Assembly (NCBI RefSeq): GCF_026212465.1
Contig: NC_080060.1
Coordinates: forward strand, 15,272,641-15,336,640
Direction: 5' to 3'
Source: Amaranthus tricolor
Taxonomy: Eukaryota; Streptophyta; Magnoliopsida; Caryophyllales; Amaranthaceae
Length of the DNA: 64,000 nucleotides
Each line of letters begins with the position of its first letter. Position 1 is the first letter of the stretch. Shown here piece by piece: positions 10,822 to 22,500 of the stretch. The position numbers and the translations under genes were made by a program. Under the pieces are notes generated by a model. That model was not told the DNA's origin. It worked only from the letters and a program-made list of their open reading frames with translations, and made no database searches.

Positions 10822-13800
10822 GTTTAAAGTGTAGGTGATACAGTAAGTTATACGGATGCGTATGTTACTGATATAGTTGTTCCTATTTTTAAGAGGTGTC
10901 GTAATTATGCCTATGGTACTGTTAGGAGGACAATGAATTTAAAGTCTCCTTTTAAATTATGGTACAAGAAGAAAGGGATGACTTTAGGGGATGGTAAGAA
11001 AGTCATAACATGTAAAGATGCAGTATTTGCTTTAGGTACATTGGATGAGGAAGGTTTTGTCTCATTGTATTTGATTATGAATGAATGGTGCCCACAAAAG
11101 GGGACCACAACTAAGGTTAGGAGGAGCCCTAGGAATTTGACCAAACCCTCAAAAGATTCTCCTAGTAGACCACAACTAATATAAGTCATCTTCTAGCTTT
11201 TCCCAACCATTACCTGAGTGTGAGGTACTTGAGGTATTAAACATCAAATCACTTGCAACAAAACTACCCCAACAAAGTAAACACCCTAGCTAAATCTATT
11301 TCCACAACTAAACCTGAAAGGCAGAAACTTCCAATTAAGAGAAAGGCAGTTTCTTGACTAAATCCACCTCCTCCTCCACCATCACCACCCCCACAACCAC
11401 AAACCAACCCAAAAGAAAGCAAGTAGCAAGAAGAGGACCTACTCCTGTTAAAAAAATAGTGAAACCTTATGAAAGAAATACTATAAGCTTCTTCTCAACC
11501 ACTACCTCCTCCTTCTCTTGAAGCTTCTACTCAACCACTACCTCCTCCTTCTTATGAAGCTTCTTCTCAAGCACCACCTCCTCCACCTTCTGCACAACCT
11601 GTTATATAGGAAAGCACAATTCACCTCCACCTCCACCACCTCCCCCTTCACCTACTCCCCCTCCTCCACAACCGGAAACACAACTTGACAAATCTAAAGC
11701 AACCAAAAAAAAAAGGCAGAAGAAGGTAAAGACAAGAGTTGGTCTTATAAGGTTAAAAGCAAGGGAAAGGCAAAGGCAAAGGTCAAGCCTAAAGTTAAAA
11801 AGACATTGTTTGTGAGTGATGATTATGATATTGATTTAGAAGGTGATGATTTTGATGATGCTATAGAGGAAGATTTGTTTTCAGAGCATATTGGTGAGTT
11901 TTTCCTTGATGATGTGGATAGGAAAGTAGGGGGTATTGGGAAATTTGGTAAGGAACATCCAAAAAACGCAACAAATGATGATGAAAAGAAGTTTGAATAT
12001 GAGGAGCTTCATTCTGAAGATCTAGAAGAGGGTGAAAATAGGTATCTTGTATTCAATACAGAGACTGATTTCATTGGGTAAATTACACTCAAAGTTTGTT
12101 TGGTTTTTCTAAGTGTTGAAGTTTTAAGGGTTGTTGTGCAACAACATACTATAAAAAACAAGTATGAATTCTATTCTCAGCACAACAATCCAAAAAGGTT
12201 TGATGCATTTTGTGTAGATAGGTGTTCCAAATGTCCATGGAAAAGTAAAAGAGCTGTAAGAAGTAGGTGTGTATGTGAGAAATACACTTGCAATTTTTAT
12301 ATTTATGCTAGTCAGTTAAGAGATGAAGAAACAATGTAAATTAAGACATGTAAGTTAGATCATCAATGTTGGAGTAAACATCATACTAAGAAGTTGAAAG
12401 CTCGATTCCTAGTCATTAGGTATTTAGAGGTATGGAGAAGGTACATTGAGTGGGATTTATTTAAGGGATTGCAAAGTAAAGTGAAAGAGGGTTGTTGGTT
12501 ACCACAAGTGTTGGTATGTTAGGGGTAGGGCTAGGTCTAAGGTAATGTTGTATGGATATGGTGCAGAACAATATAAAAGGGTCTTTGATTATGCAACTGC
12601 TATTAAAAAATACAACCCTGGGAGCAGTGTCATTGTTAGAGTAAGATCTACATGGGTAAACACACCATTGTTTTAGGGTGTGTTCATGTGCCTTAAGCCA
12701 ATACTAGATGGTTTTATGACTAGTTGTAGACCTATTATAGGCTTAGAAGGGTGTCATCTAACAGGGGGCATACCTTGGTGTTTGTTTGATATCAGTTGGT
12801 GTAGATGAGAATAACAATATTTACCAACTTGCATGGGCTATTGTTGATGTGGAGGATCATCATACTTAGAGTTGGTTTATGACACTTCTTTGTGAGGCAT
12901 TGGTTACTAAAAAGGAAAAGGATACATATTCGTGTCCGATAGACAAAAGGGTCTACTCAAGGTCCTTAACCATTGTGTTCTAGAAGCATCTTCAAGATAC
13001 TGTTGAGACATTTACGGAGCAATTTCAAGCAAAAATAGGTCGGTGAAGCTTATAAGTACATTTTGTGGTCTGCTGCTAAGGCTACTAATGAGGTATACTT
13101 TTAAGCTTACCATTTTTGGCATTTATACTTTACATATGTTGTTTATTTTTTGTTTTGCATCTGTTGTGTTTAATCTTAGGCAAAATTCAAGGAGAAGATA
13201 ATTGAGTTGTAGTATCTGAATAGTAAGGCTCATACATATATGGATTTAATTCCTCCATCAACACGGAGTAGGCATGCTTTTGAACATGTTGCAAATATAA
13301 CATGATGCTCAACAACATGTGTGAATCCTTCAACTGTGTTTTAAAGCCAGCAAGGGACGAAGTAATCTTGACTCAGATGGAATAGATGTGAAGGTATATG
13401 ATGCAAAGGCATTATAACAAAAGGGAGGGAGTTGGAGCATTAGAAAGTGGATTGATGCCATATGTTAAAAAGCAATTTGATTGGGCGAAGGAAGCTTAAA
13501 AAGGTTGTGTTGTTATGATACAAGTTGTACATTGTTTGAAGTGGACTACAAAGATCAGACATGTTTAGTTAACTTGGAGGAGAGGTCTTATTCTTGCTAC
13601 AGGTGGCAACTGACTGGAATCCCATGTCATCATGTTTATGTCACTATAATGAAGAATAGGGGTAGTCTAGAAGAATTTGTAGATGAATATTACAGAAGGA
13701 AACCTATGCAAAGGCTTATGCACCTGTAATTAAGCCCATGCTTGGACCTTCTGACTGGGAGAAAACTCCACATGCCCAACCTGATCCACCCTCTTATAAA

Positions 13801-14142
13801 AAGCTTTTTAAAAGACCATCTAAAAAGAAGAGGAAGTTGGATCCTGATGAGAAGAAGAGCAATAAAAAGCAAAATATTGGAGTTGACAAAGTTTGAAGGG
13901 AGGTTGGCAAGAAAAATAGATATTTAGATTGCATGGAACTTGGACATAATAATAGAAAATGCACAGCCATAAAACCACCACCACCACCACCAAGCCAAAG
14001 TTTCAAAAATAAAAGGAGGCAGACCACAACAAGAAGATGCTTATATTACAAAACAAGAACTCAACGGCTTAAGAAACAAGAATGTGGCGTTGTCAACCCT
14101 TCTCAAGCTTCAACTTCAAATGTTAACTTGTCTCAACCTTAA
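10822..14142 (+). pseudogene. MURA-like transposase (decayed), with SWIM and CCHC zinc fingers
   Basis: Domains occur in order across several frames. An N-terminal block (FKLWYKKKGMTLGDGKK) is followed by a Pro-rich linker (11350-11680) and an acidic region (11806-12079). Then come the MuDR DNA-binding block (RFDAFCVDRCSKCPWKSKRA), the DDE core (GLEGCHLTGG near 12750; IYQLAWAIVDVEDHHT; SDRQKGLLKVL near 12933-12968) and a SWIM finger (CYRWQLTGIPCHHVYV, 13597-13650). A CCHC knuckle (CMELGHNNRKC) lies near 13932. Several stops and frameshifts break it. The first catalytic Asp is read as Glu (GLEGCHL instead of the family's GLDGCHL), an additional inactivating change. Confidence 0.93.
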
Positions 14143-14559
14143 ATTGTTGTTAATGGGCAGGAATACCCAGATAGCCCAGTTCTTGTTTGTGTTTGAAGAT
14201 GGGCAGGATTATGTATGAACTATTTTAGTAGGAGTATCTATGAACTATTTTAGTTTATGTTAGTCAGTTTGTATGTTTACTAAGCTATTGGTTTATGTAT
14301 TTTGATGGTTTGAAACATTTAAACATTTTGATGATGGACAAAAGTTAATCACAAGATGATATTATGAAATAGATGATTCATATATATTGCTTGCAAAATA
14401 CTTCAAGTACTTCCATTACATGACTTCAAAAAACAACAGTAGGGGAACAATACCAATGTTCCACAACCAACATACTTTAGCACATTACAACCTTAAACAA
14501 AGTAACTAATAAACCAACTAACAATAACAACAACAAGGGTACAGTTGATAACGAATCCA

Positions 14560-15005
14560 CATCTCCAAACCCTCTATGGATACAGCATCTTCATCATCAC
14601 TTGATTAATAGTAGTCTTTCTCAACTTTTTGTTAGCCAGATCTAACCTCTTTCTCATAGCATCAACATCTTTTTGAAGCATTTTGCTTTCTTTCATTAGC
14701 ATCAAGATCACATCTTTTTGCCATTATGTCATGCTTTTGTCAACCCACCTAAAAATAATGCATCCCCTGGTGTTGTTGACAACATCATAATCAGGACAAG
14801 CAACAAAACTTCATCCAGGGTTATCATTAGTCCAACCCCTTTGAACAAAAACATCATATCCACAAAAACACTCCATTGGACTGGCAAAGGTTTGAGAAGA
14901 ATTCAAATTATTAACACTTATTGAAATACAATAACGATAGAAAATTAAAAATAAAGCTTTAAGAATAAGCTTACCTTCAGCAACAATAGAGGTGGCTGAG
15001 AACAA
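14560..15005 (-). pseudogene. GRF-type zinc-finger protein carried by the MULE
   Basis: The minus strand encodes MECFCGYDVFVQRGWTNDNPG, then an in-frame stop, then ACPDY...CIIFRWVD. This is the CxCG / NPGRxF..C / C..F.W pattern of zf-GRF proteins. A Lys/Glu/Met-rich helical segment of coiled-coil character (KESKMLQKDVDAMRKRLDLA) follows. A probable intron lies between a donor near 14971 (GAAG|gtaagc) and an acceptor near 14884. The gene is antisense to and convergent with the transposase, inside the same TIRs. Premature stops indicate decay. GRF genes are accessory passengers of some plant MULEs; the role is unknown. Confidence 0.7.
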
Positions 15006-15099
15006 AAGGTGTTTGAAGAAGATGGATGTTACAGTGGTTTGGGGGTAATTTATTTGAAAACTGAATGAGGGAGATGGGTAGTTGAGTAGTTAAGTTAAT

Positions 15100-15308
15100 G
15101 TATTAACTAATGTGGTTACGTCATGGGTGTTAGTGGAAAGTCAAAGGTAAAAAACCGGAAAAATTAGGTCAAAATGTATGGATCCGGTCATGTGGCCTGA
15201 ACACTGTCAACATTTAATATTTGGTGACAGTAATTCGCAAAAAAAAATTACTGCTATAATTTGCAAAACACTGAAACTTTACTGCAGTTATTTCCAATTT
15301 TCTCTATA
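15100..15308. repeat. Right terminal inverted repeat of MULE
   Basis: This is the inverted counterpart of 10231-10440. It carries GGATCCGGTCATGTGGCCTG and the terminal GCAGTTATTTCCAATTTTC. Confidence 0.88.
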
Positions 15309-16165
15309 TTATATTTACATATTGTTTTATATATAAAGATTTTTTTAGTTAAAGTAACCAATCGAAGTTTCGCAATATAGTTAATTATACGCTTATCATG
15401 AACGACTCATATAATTTTTTTTCCTTAAATAAATACATCATACCGATATACTTTTATTCAATAATCAAGAACAAAGAACATGACGAAAACATCTAATTAT
15501 GATCTTAAACCATTGAAATCTTATAAAAGTTTAAGAATATTAAGAAATTCACCATGGCAAAAAGGTATAGATTTATTTAAAACACCAATAAAATCAAATG
15601 AGTACAAGCCAAATTCCCCTTCCTTCTCCATCCTCTTGGACCGAGAATCACTTACACACACAAGGAACTTTTCCAAAATTTTATTTGTGATTTGTTAGCA
15701 TGGGAATGCAGGATTTTAGGGTTGTAAATAAATAGGAGTAAACTCTTTAGGTTAATAATGGCCTTAACAAGCATTAACGGATGGAATAATAAATATTTTC
15801 ACAAATTTTCTAAAATTTCTCGGTATCCAAAGGTAATTAAGAGGTATAAAGAGGATTCAAGGATGGAATTTCTAAATTCTTGCTCTTGTTCTAGCCTGTA
15901 AATGAATTGTTTAAGGAGTGTACATGAAAAGGAGAAATGTCTTTATGTCTATGATGATCATAAAATGCATTAATAGAGGAGTTACAAGGCTTCAATACAC
16001 CTCATCCACTCCCTCGTTACAACCGAATCCCTTCTCCTTTATTAATTGTTAGGTACAATATAAACGTAACGATTAAACGTTATGCCACAAAAATATCACA
16101 TGATGAACACGTTAGACGATTAAGGACTCAAATTATAATTTTATTCATCTAAAATAAATATTCTA
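15309..16165. other. AT-rich spacer, no gene seen
   Basis: Only short chance reading frames occur (e.g. 15480-15698), with no recognisable domain and no splice-supported exon structure. Confidence 0.5.
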
Positions 16166-16437
16166 CCTCCGTTTCTTTTCAAACGTCTTATTTTCTTTTT
16201 TGAGTATTATTCATCAATCACTCTTAATTTTAATTTATTCTTATTTTGTAATTTATTCTTAATCCATGAATTAAAACAGTCAAATGGGATCTTATTTGAT
16301 TCATCTCAACATAAGGAATATTAATATCTACTTTTTATAATTTTTAATCATAAACAAGTAAAAATATTAAAGATTGAATTAGTGCATTGGCAAACGTGCA
16401 AAAAGCAAATGGGACATTTGAAAAGAAACAGAGGGAG
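16166..16437. mobile_element. Stowaway-like MITE (Tc1/mariner), TA target duplication
   Basis: The 272-bp element has inverted termini CCTCCGTTTCTTTTCAAACG and the complement of CATTTGAAAAGAAACAGAGG. It is flanked by TA at 16164-16165 and 16438-16439. The CTCCCTCCGTTTC-type terminus and TA target are the signature of plant Stowaway MITEs. It is non-coding. Confidence 0.82.
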
Positions 16438-16568
16438 TATTAAATTTATATTTAGGCATCGTTTTTAACGGGGTGTTATAGTTAACATGAAGATACGAAC
16501 AAGGTAAACAAGAGATCAATTTTTTTTCCACGATAGAAAATTTGGAATTTTTAATAAAAAATTATCAC

Positions 16569-17233
16569 TGTCATGGTATCATTTATTTATTTATTTATTT
16601 ATTTATTTAAATTATTAACGTCATATTACCTTATTACCCTTTGACCTTTCGTGTTGATTTTGACTTTCGGTCAACGGGCTTTTTTCTGAATTCCCCATTT
16701 TCCTTGAATGGCCCATGGGCCAGTTACCTCTAAAAAAACCCTAACTCCCCACTTTCCCACAATGTATGGCTCTCCTTGTTTCAAGATGAATAACTATCCA
16801 TTCTTCTCATGACCAGTCCACCTCCCATTACTCCCACTACTCCCATGATAGTTCACTTCTACTCAGATACAACTTGCCTTCCTCACCATTATAAATAAGG
16901 GCTACCATCAAGGAGGGAGGATGATCTAAAAAAATAGCTTTCCTAGTATCCTTGCTTACATTACTTCCTTAGCCTACCCAAACAATAACACTAGCAATCT
17001 CAATCCCGACATTTCCTCTTGCATTCATTCTACAATCGTTCATTCATTAATTTCCGATTTACGTTCTAACTTGAGCGTCGGAGGGGTTTTCCGGGAGATC
17101 ACCCCCCGGACAAGGCTAACGTGTTGTTTTGCAGGAATTCAAGTCGCTTCCTTCCACGAATCGCCGCTCCTGATAACGCTTCCACTTAAAGTATTTCAAG
17201 TGTTTTCCACTTCCTCGTTTCATTACTGAAACA
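16569..17233 (+). repeat. 5' LTR of the gag-protease element
   Basis: 665 bp, TG...CA ends, with a (TTTA)n tract near the start and a TATA box TATAAATA at 16890-16897. About 98% identical to 22826-23488 by eye. Confidence 0.95.
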
Positions 17234-17236
17234 GTT

Positions 17237-17254
17237 TGGCGCCGTCTGTGGGGA
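17237..17254 (+). other. Primer binding site
   Basis: TGGCGCCGTCTGTGGGGA starts 3 bp after the 5' LTR. The TGG start matches the CCA 3' end of a tRNA primer; I do not assign the tRNA identity. Confidence 0.85.
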
Positions 17255-17268
17255 AAGAATAAAAAGTC

Positions 17269-19122
17269 ATGGCTCCTAAGAGAAATCCAACACAAACAGC
17301 AACCGTGCATAGCACAGATACAGACACTTCCGCAGGTCACGCTAATAATCAAGTCGTGACTCGTCGTGATCTGGACATGCTAGCACGCAACCTCACTGCC
17401 GCCTTCTCCGAACAACTCCGCGCCGTCATAAATAATAACCCTGCTCAGCAACGAGTATTGGAAGACATGGTGGAGCAAATAAAGAATCTGCAGGAACGAA
17501 TCAAACCCCATAACGAGATACCGAAATCCCATGAATCTCAGGATAGGAACTCGGGGATGTCACGTTCCAGCAGAAGAAATAAGAAAAGAAGGGAGAGATC
17601 AAGGACACATACAAGCCTCAACAGAAGCAAATCCCAAAACGGGGAATCCAAAACCGCCTTTCGAGATGCCCGTACTTACCTGCAAAACAAGAAGCAGAGG
17701 GCGTTCGAAAGTGTTCAATCATTAGTGGACAAAAGGAGGGAAGAAAGGAAGAAAGCACAACTCACGGGATCTAGCCATCCCACCAGCCCTGTCATAACGC
17801 CGCGGAATGAGACCGGCAAGAGTAGCCTCCCCGAAGATCTTATGCCAATAATCTCTCCGCTGGCTCCGAAGATACTGAATACTCCCAACCCCGGGAAAAT
17901 AAAGATCCCAAATATGGCGGCCTTCGATGGAACATCCTGCCCCGAAGAACACTTGATGGCATACAAAAACTTGATGTTGCTGTACACCACCAACCCAGCA
18001 TTGTGGTGCAAATTCTTTCCATCTACTCTCACAGAAGTAGCCTTGACGTGGTACACCTCTCTTCCAGGGAGAAGTATCCACACCTTTGCCCAATTAGAGA
18101 GCAAATTCTTGGGTCACTTTGTGGCATCCAAAAGGCAGGAGAAATCAAACTTCCATTTGCTTAGCATAACGCAACTGGAAGGGGAATCCATATCATCGTA
18201 TCTGAGGAAATTCCACGAGGCAGTGTTGGAGGTAACGGATTTGGAAGAATCAGTCGCCTTAAACGCCCTAATCAACGGAATGAAGGCTCAAAGGCTCAAG
18301 TTCCAGTTGGTCGAGAGTCAAGTGAAGACATATGCGGAGGCCATGAAGCAGTGTCAAAGCTTCGTCACAGCTTCCGAGATATGTCAGGCACATGACCCCA
18401 AAAAACGAAGGTCAGAAAAAAAGGATCCAATATCCTTCAATCATTTCTCAAGGAGCAGAGAGGAACATTCATCAAGAAGGGATAGAAACTACTTGTCGCG
18501 TCGTCCAGAACCTCCGTCAGATATGGGGCCTCCACGATCCAGACACATATATGTCGCTGAAGGGGAGTCCAGAACACGAAATCTACTAGATGGAGGTAAG
18601 GATCCGCTGTTCAATCGGAACAGGAAGGACATATTCTTCGCCATCCGAGATCAGTTGCCAACTCCACCTCCTACTACCACCCCCTCTGATCGACACAACT
18701 ACAATCTGTGGTGTGATTACCACAAAAAATACGGCCACACTTTGGCCCAATGTCGCGAACTCAAGCGTATCCTACATCAGCTAGCCGACGAGGGGGAGCT
18801 ATCAAGGTTCATCAATCGAAAAGACTATGGCACGAGAGGCGACGCGGAGAGAAGGCCTTGGAACCAGAAAAGAAACGAGGCTAGGCGCGAAAGTTCCAAC
18901 ACACAAGGAACCATCAATATGATTTTCAGCGGCTACACCGAGGAATATCCTACAATCCGCGCCGCGAAAGACAGCGTCCATGCTCTGTTCAAAGGACCCC
19001 CAAAAACCACCTCAAGTGGGCCGATCATGAGATTTGATGCCACTACTTCCCAACCGTTGCAACAACCACACACTGATCCTTTAGTAGTTTCCATCAAGAT
19101 TGGGCAAATGATAGTGAGGTGA
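17269..19122 (+). CDS. gag: Gag polyprotein of the Ty3/gypsy element
   Basis: The 617-codon frame starts at the first ATG after the PBS. An N-terminal helical region is followed by a basic Ser/Arg-rich stretch (residues ~80-165) and the Retrotrans_gag core at about 210-340 (MAAFDGTSCPEEHLMAYKNL, TWYTSLPGRSI, FLGHFVASKRQEKSNFHL). A C/H finger near residue 480 (CDYHKKYGHTLAQCRELK) is of the type seen in Tat-lineage elements. It ends at TGA 19120-19122, but the protease continues in the same frame directly afterwards. That stop therefore replaces a sense codon and probably separates gag from protease by mutation. The gag product would form the virus-like particle. Confidence 0.92.
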   Translation: MAPKRNPTQTATVHSTDTDTSAGHANNQVVTRRDLDMLARNLTAAFSEQLRAVINNNPAQQRVLEDMVEQIKNLQERIKPHNEIPKSHESQDRNSGMSRSSRRNKKRRERSRTHTSLNRSKSQNGESKTAFRDARTYLQNKKQRAFESVQSLVDKRREERKKAQLTGSSHPTSPVITPRNETGKSSLPEDLMPIISPLAPKILNTPNPGKIKIPNMAAFDGTSCPEEHLMAYKNLMLLYTTNPALWCKFFPSTLTEVALTWYTSLPGRSIHTFAQLESKFLGHFVASKRQEKSNFHLLSITQLEGESISSYLRKFHEAVLEVTDLEESVALNALINGMKAQRLKFQLVESQVKTYAEAMKQCQSFVTASEICQAHDPKKRRSEKKDPISFNHFSRSREEHSSRRDRNYLSRRPEPPSDMGPPRSRHIYVAEGESRTRNLLDGGKDPLFNRNRKDIFFAIRDQLPTPPPTTTPSDRHNYNLWCDYHKKYGHTLAQCRELKRILHQLADEGELSRFINRKDYGTRGDAERRPWNQKRNEARRESSNTQGTINMIFSGYTEEYPTIRAAKDSVHALFKGPPKTTSSGPIMRFDATTSQPLQQPHTDPLVVSIKIGQMIVR

Positions 19123-19125
19123 GTA

Positions 19126-19581
19126 TTGGTGGATATCGGAAGCACAGACGATCTTATAACGATGGAATGCCTAAGAAAAATGAAATTCGAAGAAAAGCAC
19201 CTGCAACCCCTTGATAAACCTTTGATTGGGTTCGGAGGAAACCAAGTCATTCCAATGGGAACAATCATACTCCCTGTGCGAGTAGGGGGAAGAAGCGGAA
19301 GCAGAATAATGCCCGTGCGATTCACAGTGGTAGATCTGACGTTCCCCTACAACGCCATCATGGGACTCCCACTCATCAACAAGATCAAAGCGGCAATCTT
19401 CCTTCACCAACTCTTGTTACAGTTTGAGCAGGACAACGGACAAGTGGGCATCCTCAAGGGAGACCAGGTAATGGCCCGCCAATGCCTCATCAACACCATG
19501 AAACGAGGAACTTCCGTCATCCCTTCTAAAAGAGGAAGGAGAGAAAAGTCTCCTTCCGTCATGAGTATAGATGGACAATAG
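19126..19581 (+). pseudogene. Aspartic protease domain, in frame after a stop in gag-pol
   Basis: The frame opens with VDIGSTDDLITMECL, the D-x-G-S/T active-site region of a retroelement aspartic protease. It continues through the flap-like GFGGNQVIPMG, then TFPYNAIMGLPLINKI, the second hallmark (hydrophobic-hydrophobic-G). The frame is identical to gag but cut off by TGA 19120-19122. After a Lys/Arg-rich tail it ends at TAG 19579-19581. No RT follows, so this is the end of the coding capacity of the element. Confidence 0.85.
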
Positions 19582-22500
19582 CCCTCATTCATCAGTCTCA
19601 ATTTCAACTAAAAGCAGCGTTAGTCGAATTAGACAATAGCTCGCATTCATCAGTTACAATCGTTTGTCCGTCACAATTTCAATTTCAATATAGCAGAAGT
19701 TTCAACAATTCATTCATCATCCAACGTCAAATTCCAATGTTTCCAATTATTCGGTGTTATATTCTACTTTCTCGTAATTATCTAGTCTTCAAAATGTAGA
19801 GTTGTCGGACGTACTCGACATCCGTTTACACAGCCTTAAGTTATCAAGTATCAAACGCCCACTAAACTTCCTTATTGCAAATCTTGTTAAAATCATCGTT
19901 TTCTATAAACTCGACAGAAATCAGCGGCATTTGTGAATCGTTTTCTAGTATTGAATTCATTTGCTAACGGAAGCGTTCACCACACATCCGCGGAAGTATT
20001 CTATTTTCCACGAACTGCCCGACAAATGCAAAAAGTAGTTGAGGCTTCTGAATTGAATCTTTAAAACTTGTGGAAGATATCACGAAGGAGCCGCGGTGGC
20101 TATAGATTTTCGAGAATATTGGTCGTGTCTGCAGAGTCTATAAGTCGGACTCTATATATGACCAACTTTCTTGCAATTTTTCTAAGTTATGAAGATTCCG
20201 CAATGAATCCATGCAGGTATTATTTATTCCGCGGCAATGTTCTATATAGCTGAGTTCAATTGCCTTGGTGTTGCCCTACAATTCCTATAAGGCATTAAAA
20301 ATTATTGTGAAAGATGTCTGTGTCATCGATAAGTCGTACCCCCAAAGAGAGGGTCAATATGCATAATTTTTCTAAGTATTTATTTAGCTGTATCCGTGGA
20401 GTCGATAAGTCGGATTCCGATTAGAATGAAAATATAGACAATTTTTCCAAGTACCTATACACTTGAATGTTTCCGGTGAGTCGATAAGTCGGACTCCCAA
20501 GGTGTGTGAAGATGTCAATATTTTCTAAGTTATTAGGCTTCCTCATGAAGCCGGAGAACCGATAAGTCAGACCCTAATTTAGACCCCAAAAGGTAAAAAC
20601 GTTGGGAAAAATCTAAGTATAAGGATTCTTCATTCTACCATCTGACTTATAGATGTGGCGGCGCGTCACTCGTGATAGCCTCGGAATAAAAATGAAGCCG
20701 CGTCATCCTCCTCATTGTTACAAACCCCTACATGATCAGCTTCCAATTTTTTAAAGTTCCAATAAATCCGTACTCATTGTGGAAGGTGTCTGTATGGTCG
20801 ATGAGTCGGACTCCCAAGTGCCCCCAATAATTTTGTGATATATTCTAAATATGGAAGGATTTTCGTATTGTCCGTATGGGTGAAGGCGCTACATTCATTC
20901 CGCGGCATAAAAAGTATTTGCTCATTCCGCGTCATAGAAAGGTAAAGGGCTTGTTAAGACGAGAAAAATTGCGAGTATTTTTATTGTTCCGCGATGTCGA
21001 TAAGTCAGACACCGAAAGTGTGAAAATATTGATAATTTCTCAAAGTTATCAAATTTCCTATCAACGTCGTAGAGTCGATAAGTCGGACCCAAAATTACAC
21101 TCCAAGGGGAATATAAAAAATTCTAAGTATGGAGATTACCCATTCTACCGTCCGACTTATAAATCTGGTGAATCCTTATTCCGCGTCATCCAAGATAGCC
21201 GCGGAATACAACAAGGCCGCGTCATCCTCCTTAGCGTCATATGAGCAACTTCCAATCTTTCGAACCATTCTTATCGATCCGCGATATAGATAAGTCGGAC
21301 CCCCAGGTGCTCCCTACCATTTTTTGAAATATTCTAAGTATGGAAGGATTCTCATATTGAATGTATAGTTGAAGACGCGGACTATTAGTACGCCTCATGG
21401 TTAAAACGAAGGCGCGGAAATATTCTGAGAGGAAGTCCAAGCCGCGTCGTCAAATTCTCACGTGATTTATTACTCTAGCTGAGACAAACTTATTCCGCGA
21501 CATATTATCCTCCTAAAATTCCACGGCACATAAAAGCAAGGAAGATATAACGATAAGGTTGCTATCTTGTCCGTAGGGTCAACAAGTCGGACCCCCCTTT
21601 TGTAAGCAAACTCTAAAAAATATTCTAAGTCATTAAATTTCCATGGTATATGGGTAGTGTAGCTGAAAGTATCAAAATAAAAAGCGTTCGCGTGAAATGC
21701 TCCATAGATGGTAAGGTGTCTCAGTTGGTCTGATGTGCTGCACATTATCCTAGAGGTCGCGAGATCAAACCCTCCTATTTGCATTTTTGCTGCTAGCTGA
21801 GGGTACTCTGCGGCATTATAAACATCCGCGGCTTTAGCTACTTTATTCATTTTCCCCTCGTATTTATTAAAAAAAAAAAAGAAAAAGAAAATATTGTGAT
21901 CCGCGTAGTAGACAAGTCGGACCCCCTTTGGGGGCTATCTTGTTCCAAAATTTAAAAAATATTCTATGTGTTGCAATTCCCGCGGCATGGTGATAGTGGA
22001 AGCTGAGCTAGGAGTATTGATATTCGAAGCCATGCGATATGCCACACAAGGAGCTAGTTGTCTCAGTTGGTTTGAAGTGTTGCCTTATGTATTGGAGGTC
22101 GTGGCTTCGAAACTTCTTGCCAACATTTTTGCTACTGAATATCGATGGCTAAGGCAATCCCGCAACACGCTACAAGCCGCGTCTTCAGGTACAATATACT
22201 CCGAAATATCATGTAAACTTCTTCGTGTGGACCGCAAGGTCGACAAGTCGGACCCCATTGCGTGGGAACAATCTCGAAAATATTCTAAGTATTGAGAATA
22301 GTCACGGCATCCAAGTATTAAAAGCTGGACTGGAAGCACCAAATTATAAAACTTCCGCACAATATGTTACACAAGTGGATAGTTGTCTCAGTTGGTCCTG
22401 AGTACTGCATGTTATTCCAAAGGTTGCAGGATCAAACCCTTCCATCTACATTTTTGCTGCTGAATGGTACATATGACTGGGGCTACCCCGCGGTGTGCTA

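Larger units (their letters stand above)
10231..15308. mobile_element. MULE (MuDR-type) element with ~200-bp terminal inverted repeats
   Basis: The left terminus 10231-10440 and right terminus about 15100-15308 are inverted copies of one another. They share GAAAATTG.AAATAACTGC at the tips and the inner block ACATGACCGGATCC, with only scattered differences. Between them lie a MURA-type transposase on + and a GRF zinc-finger gene on -, convergently arranged. A 9-bp TSD could not be matched confidently at either tip, so the ends may be a few bases off. Confidence 0.88.

Noticed and set aside
10228..15317. 9-bp TSD for the first MULE
   Set aside because: Flanks (AATTATAAA and CTATATTAT-type) are both AT-rich but do not match at any tested end position.
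17715..18104. Minus-strand frames of 60-129 codons opposite gag
   Set aside because: Shadows of the gag frame; no domain and no independent signals.
21700..21790. Real tRNA gene
   Set aside because: A and B boxes are present but acceptor and anticodon stems do not pair; repeated three times in a retroelement, so tRNA-like only.
21470..21850. 126-codon minus-strand frame
   Set aside because: It lies in the non-coding repeat region of the LTR element; no domain, and repeats of the unit do not conserve the frame.
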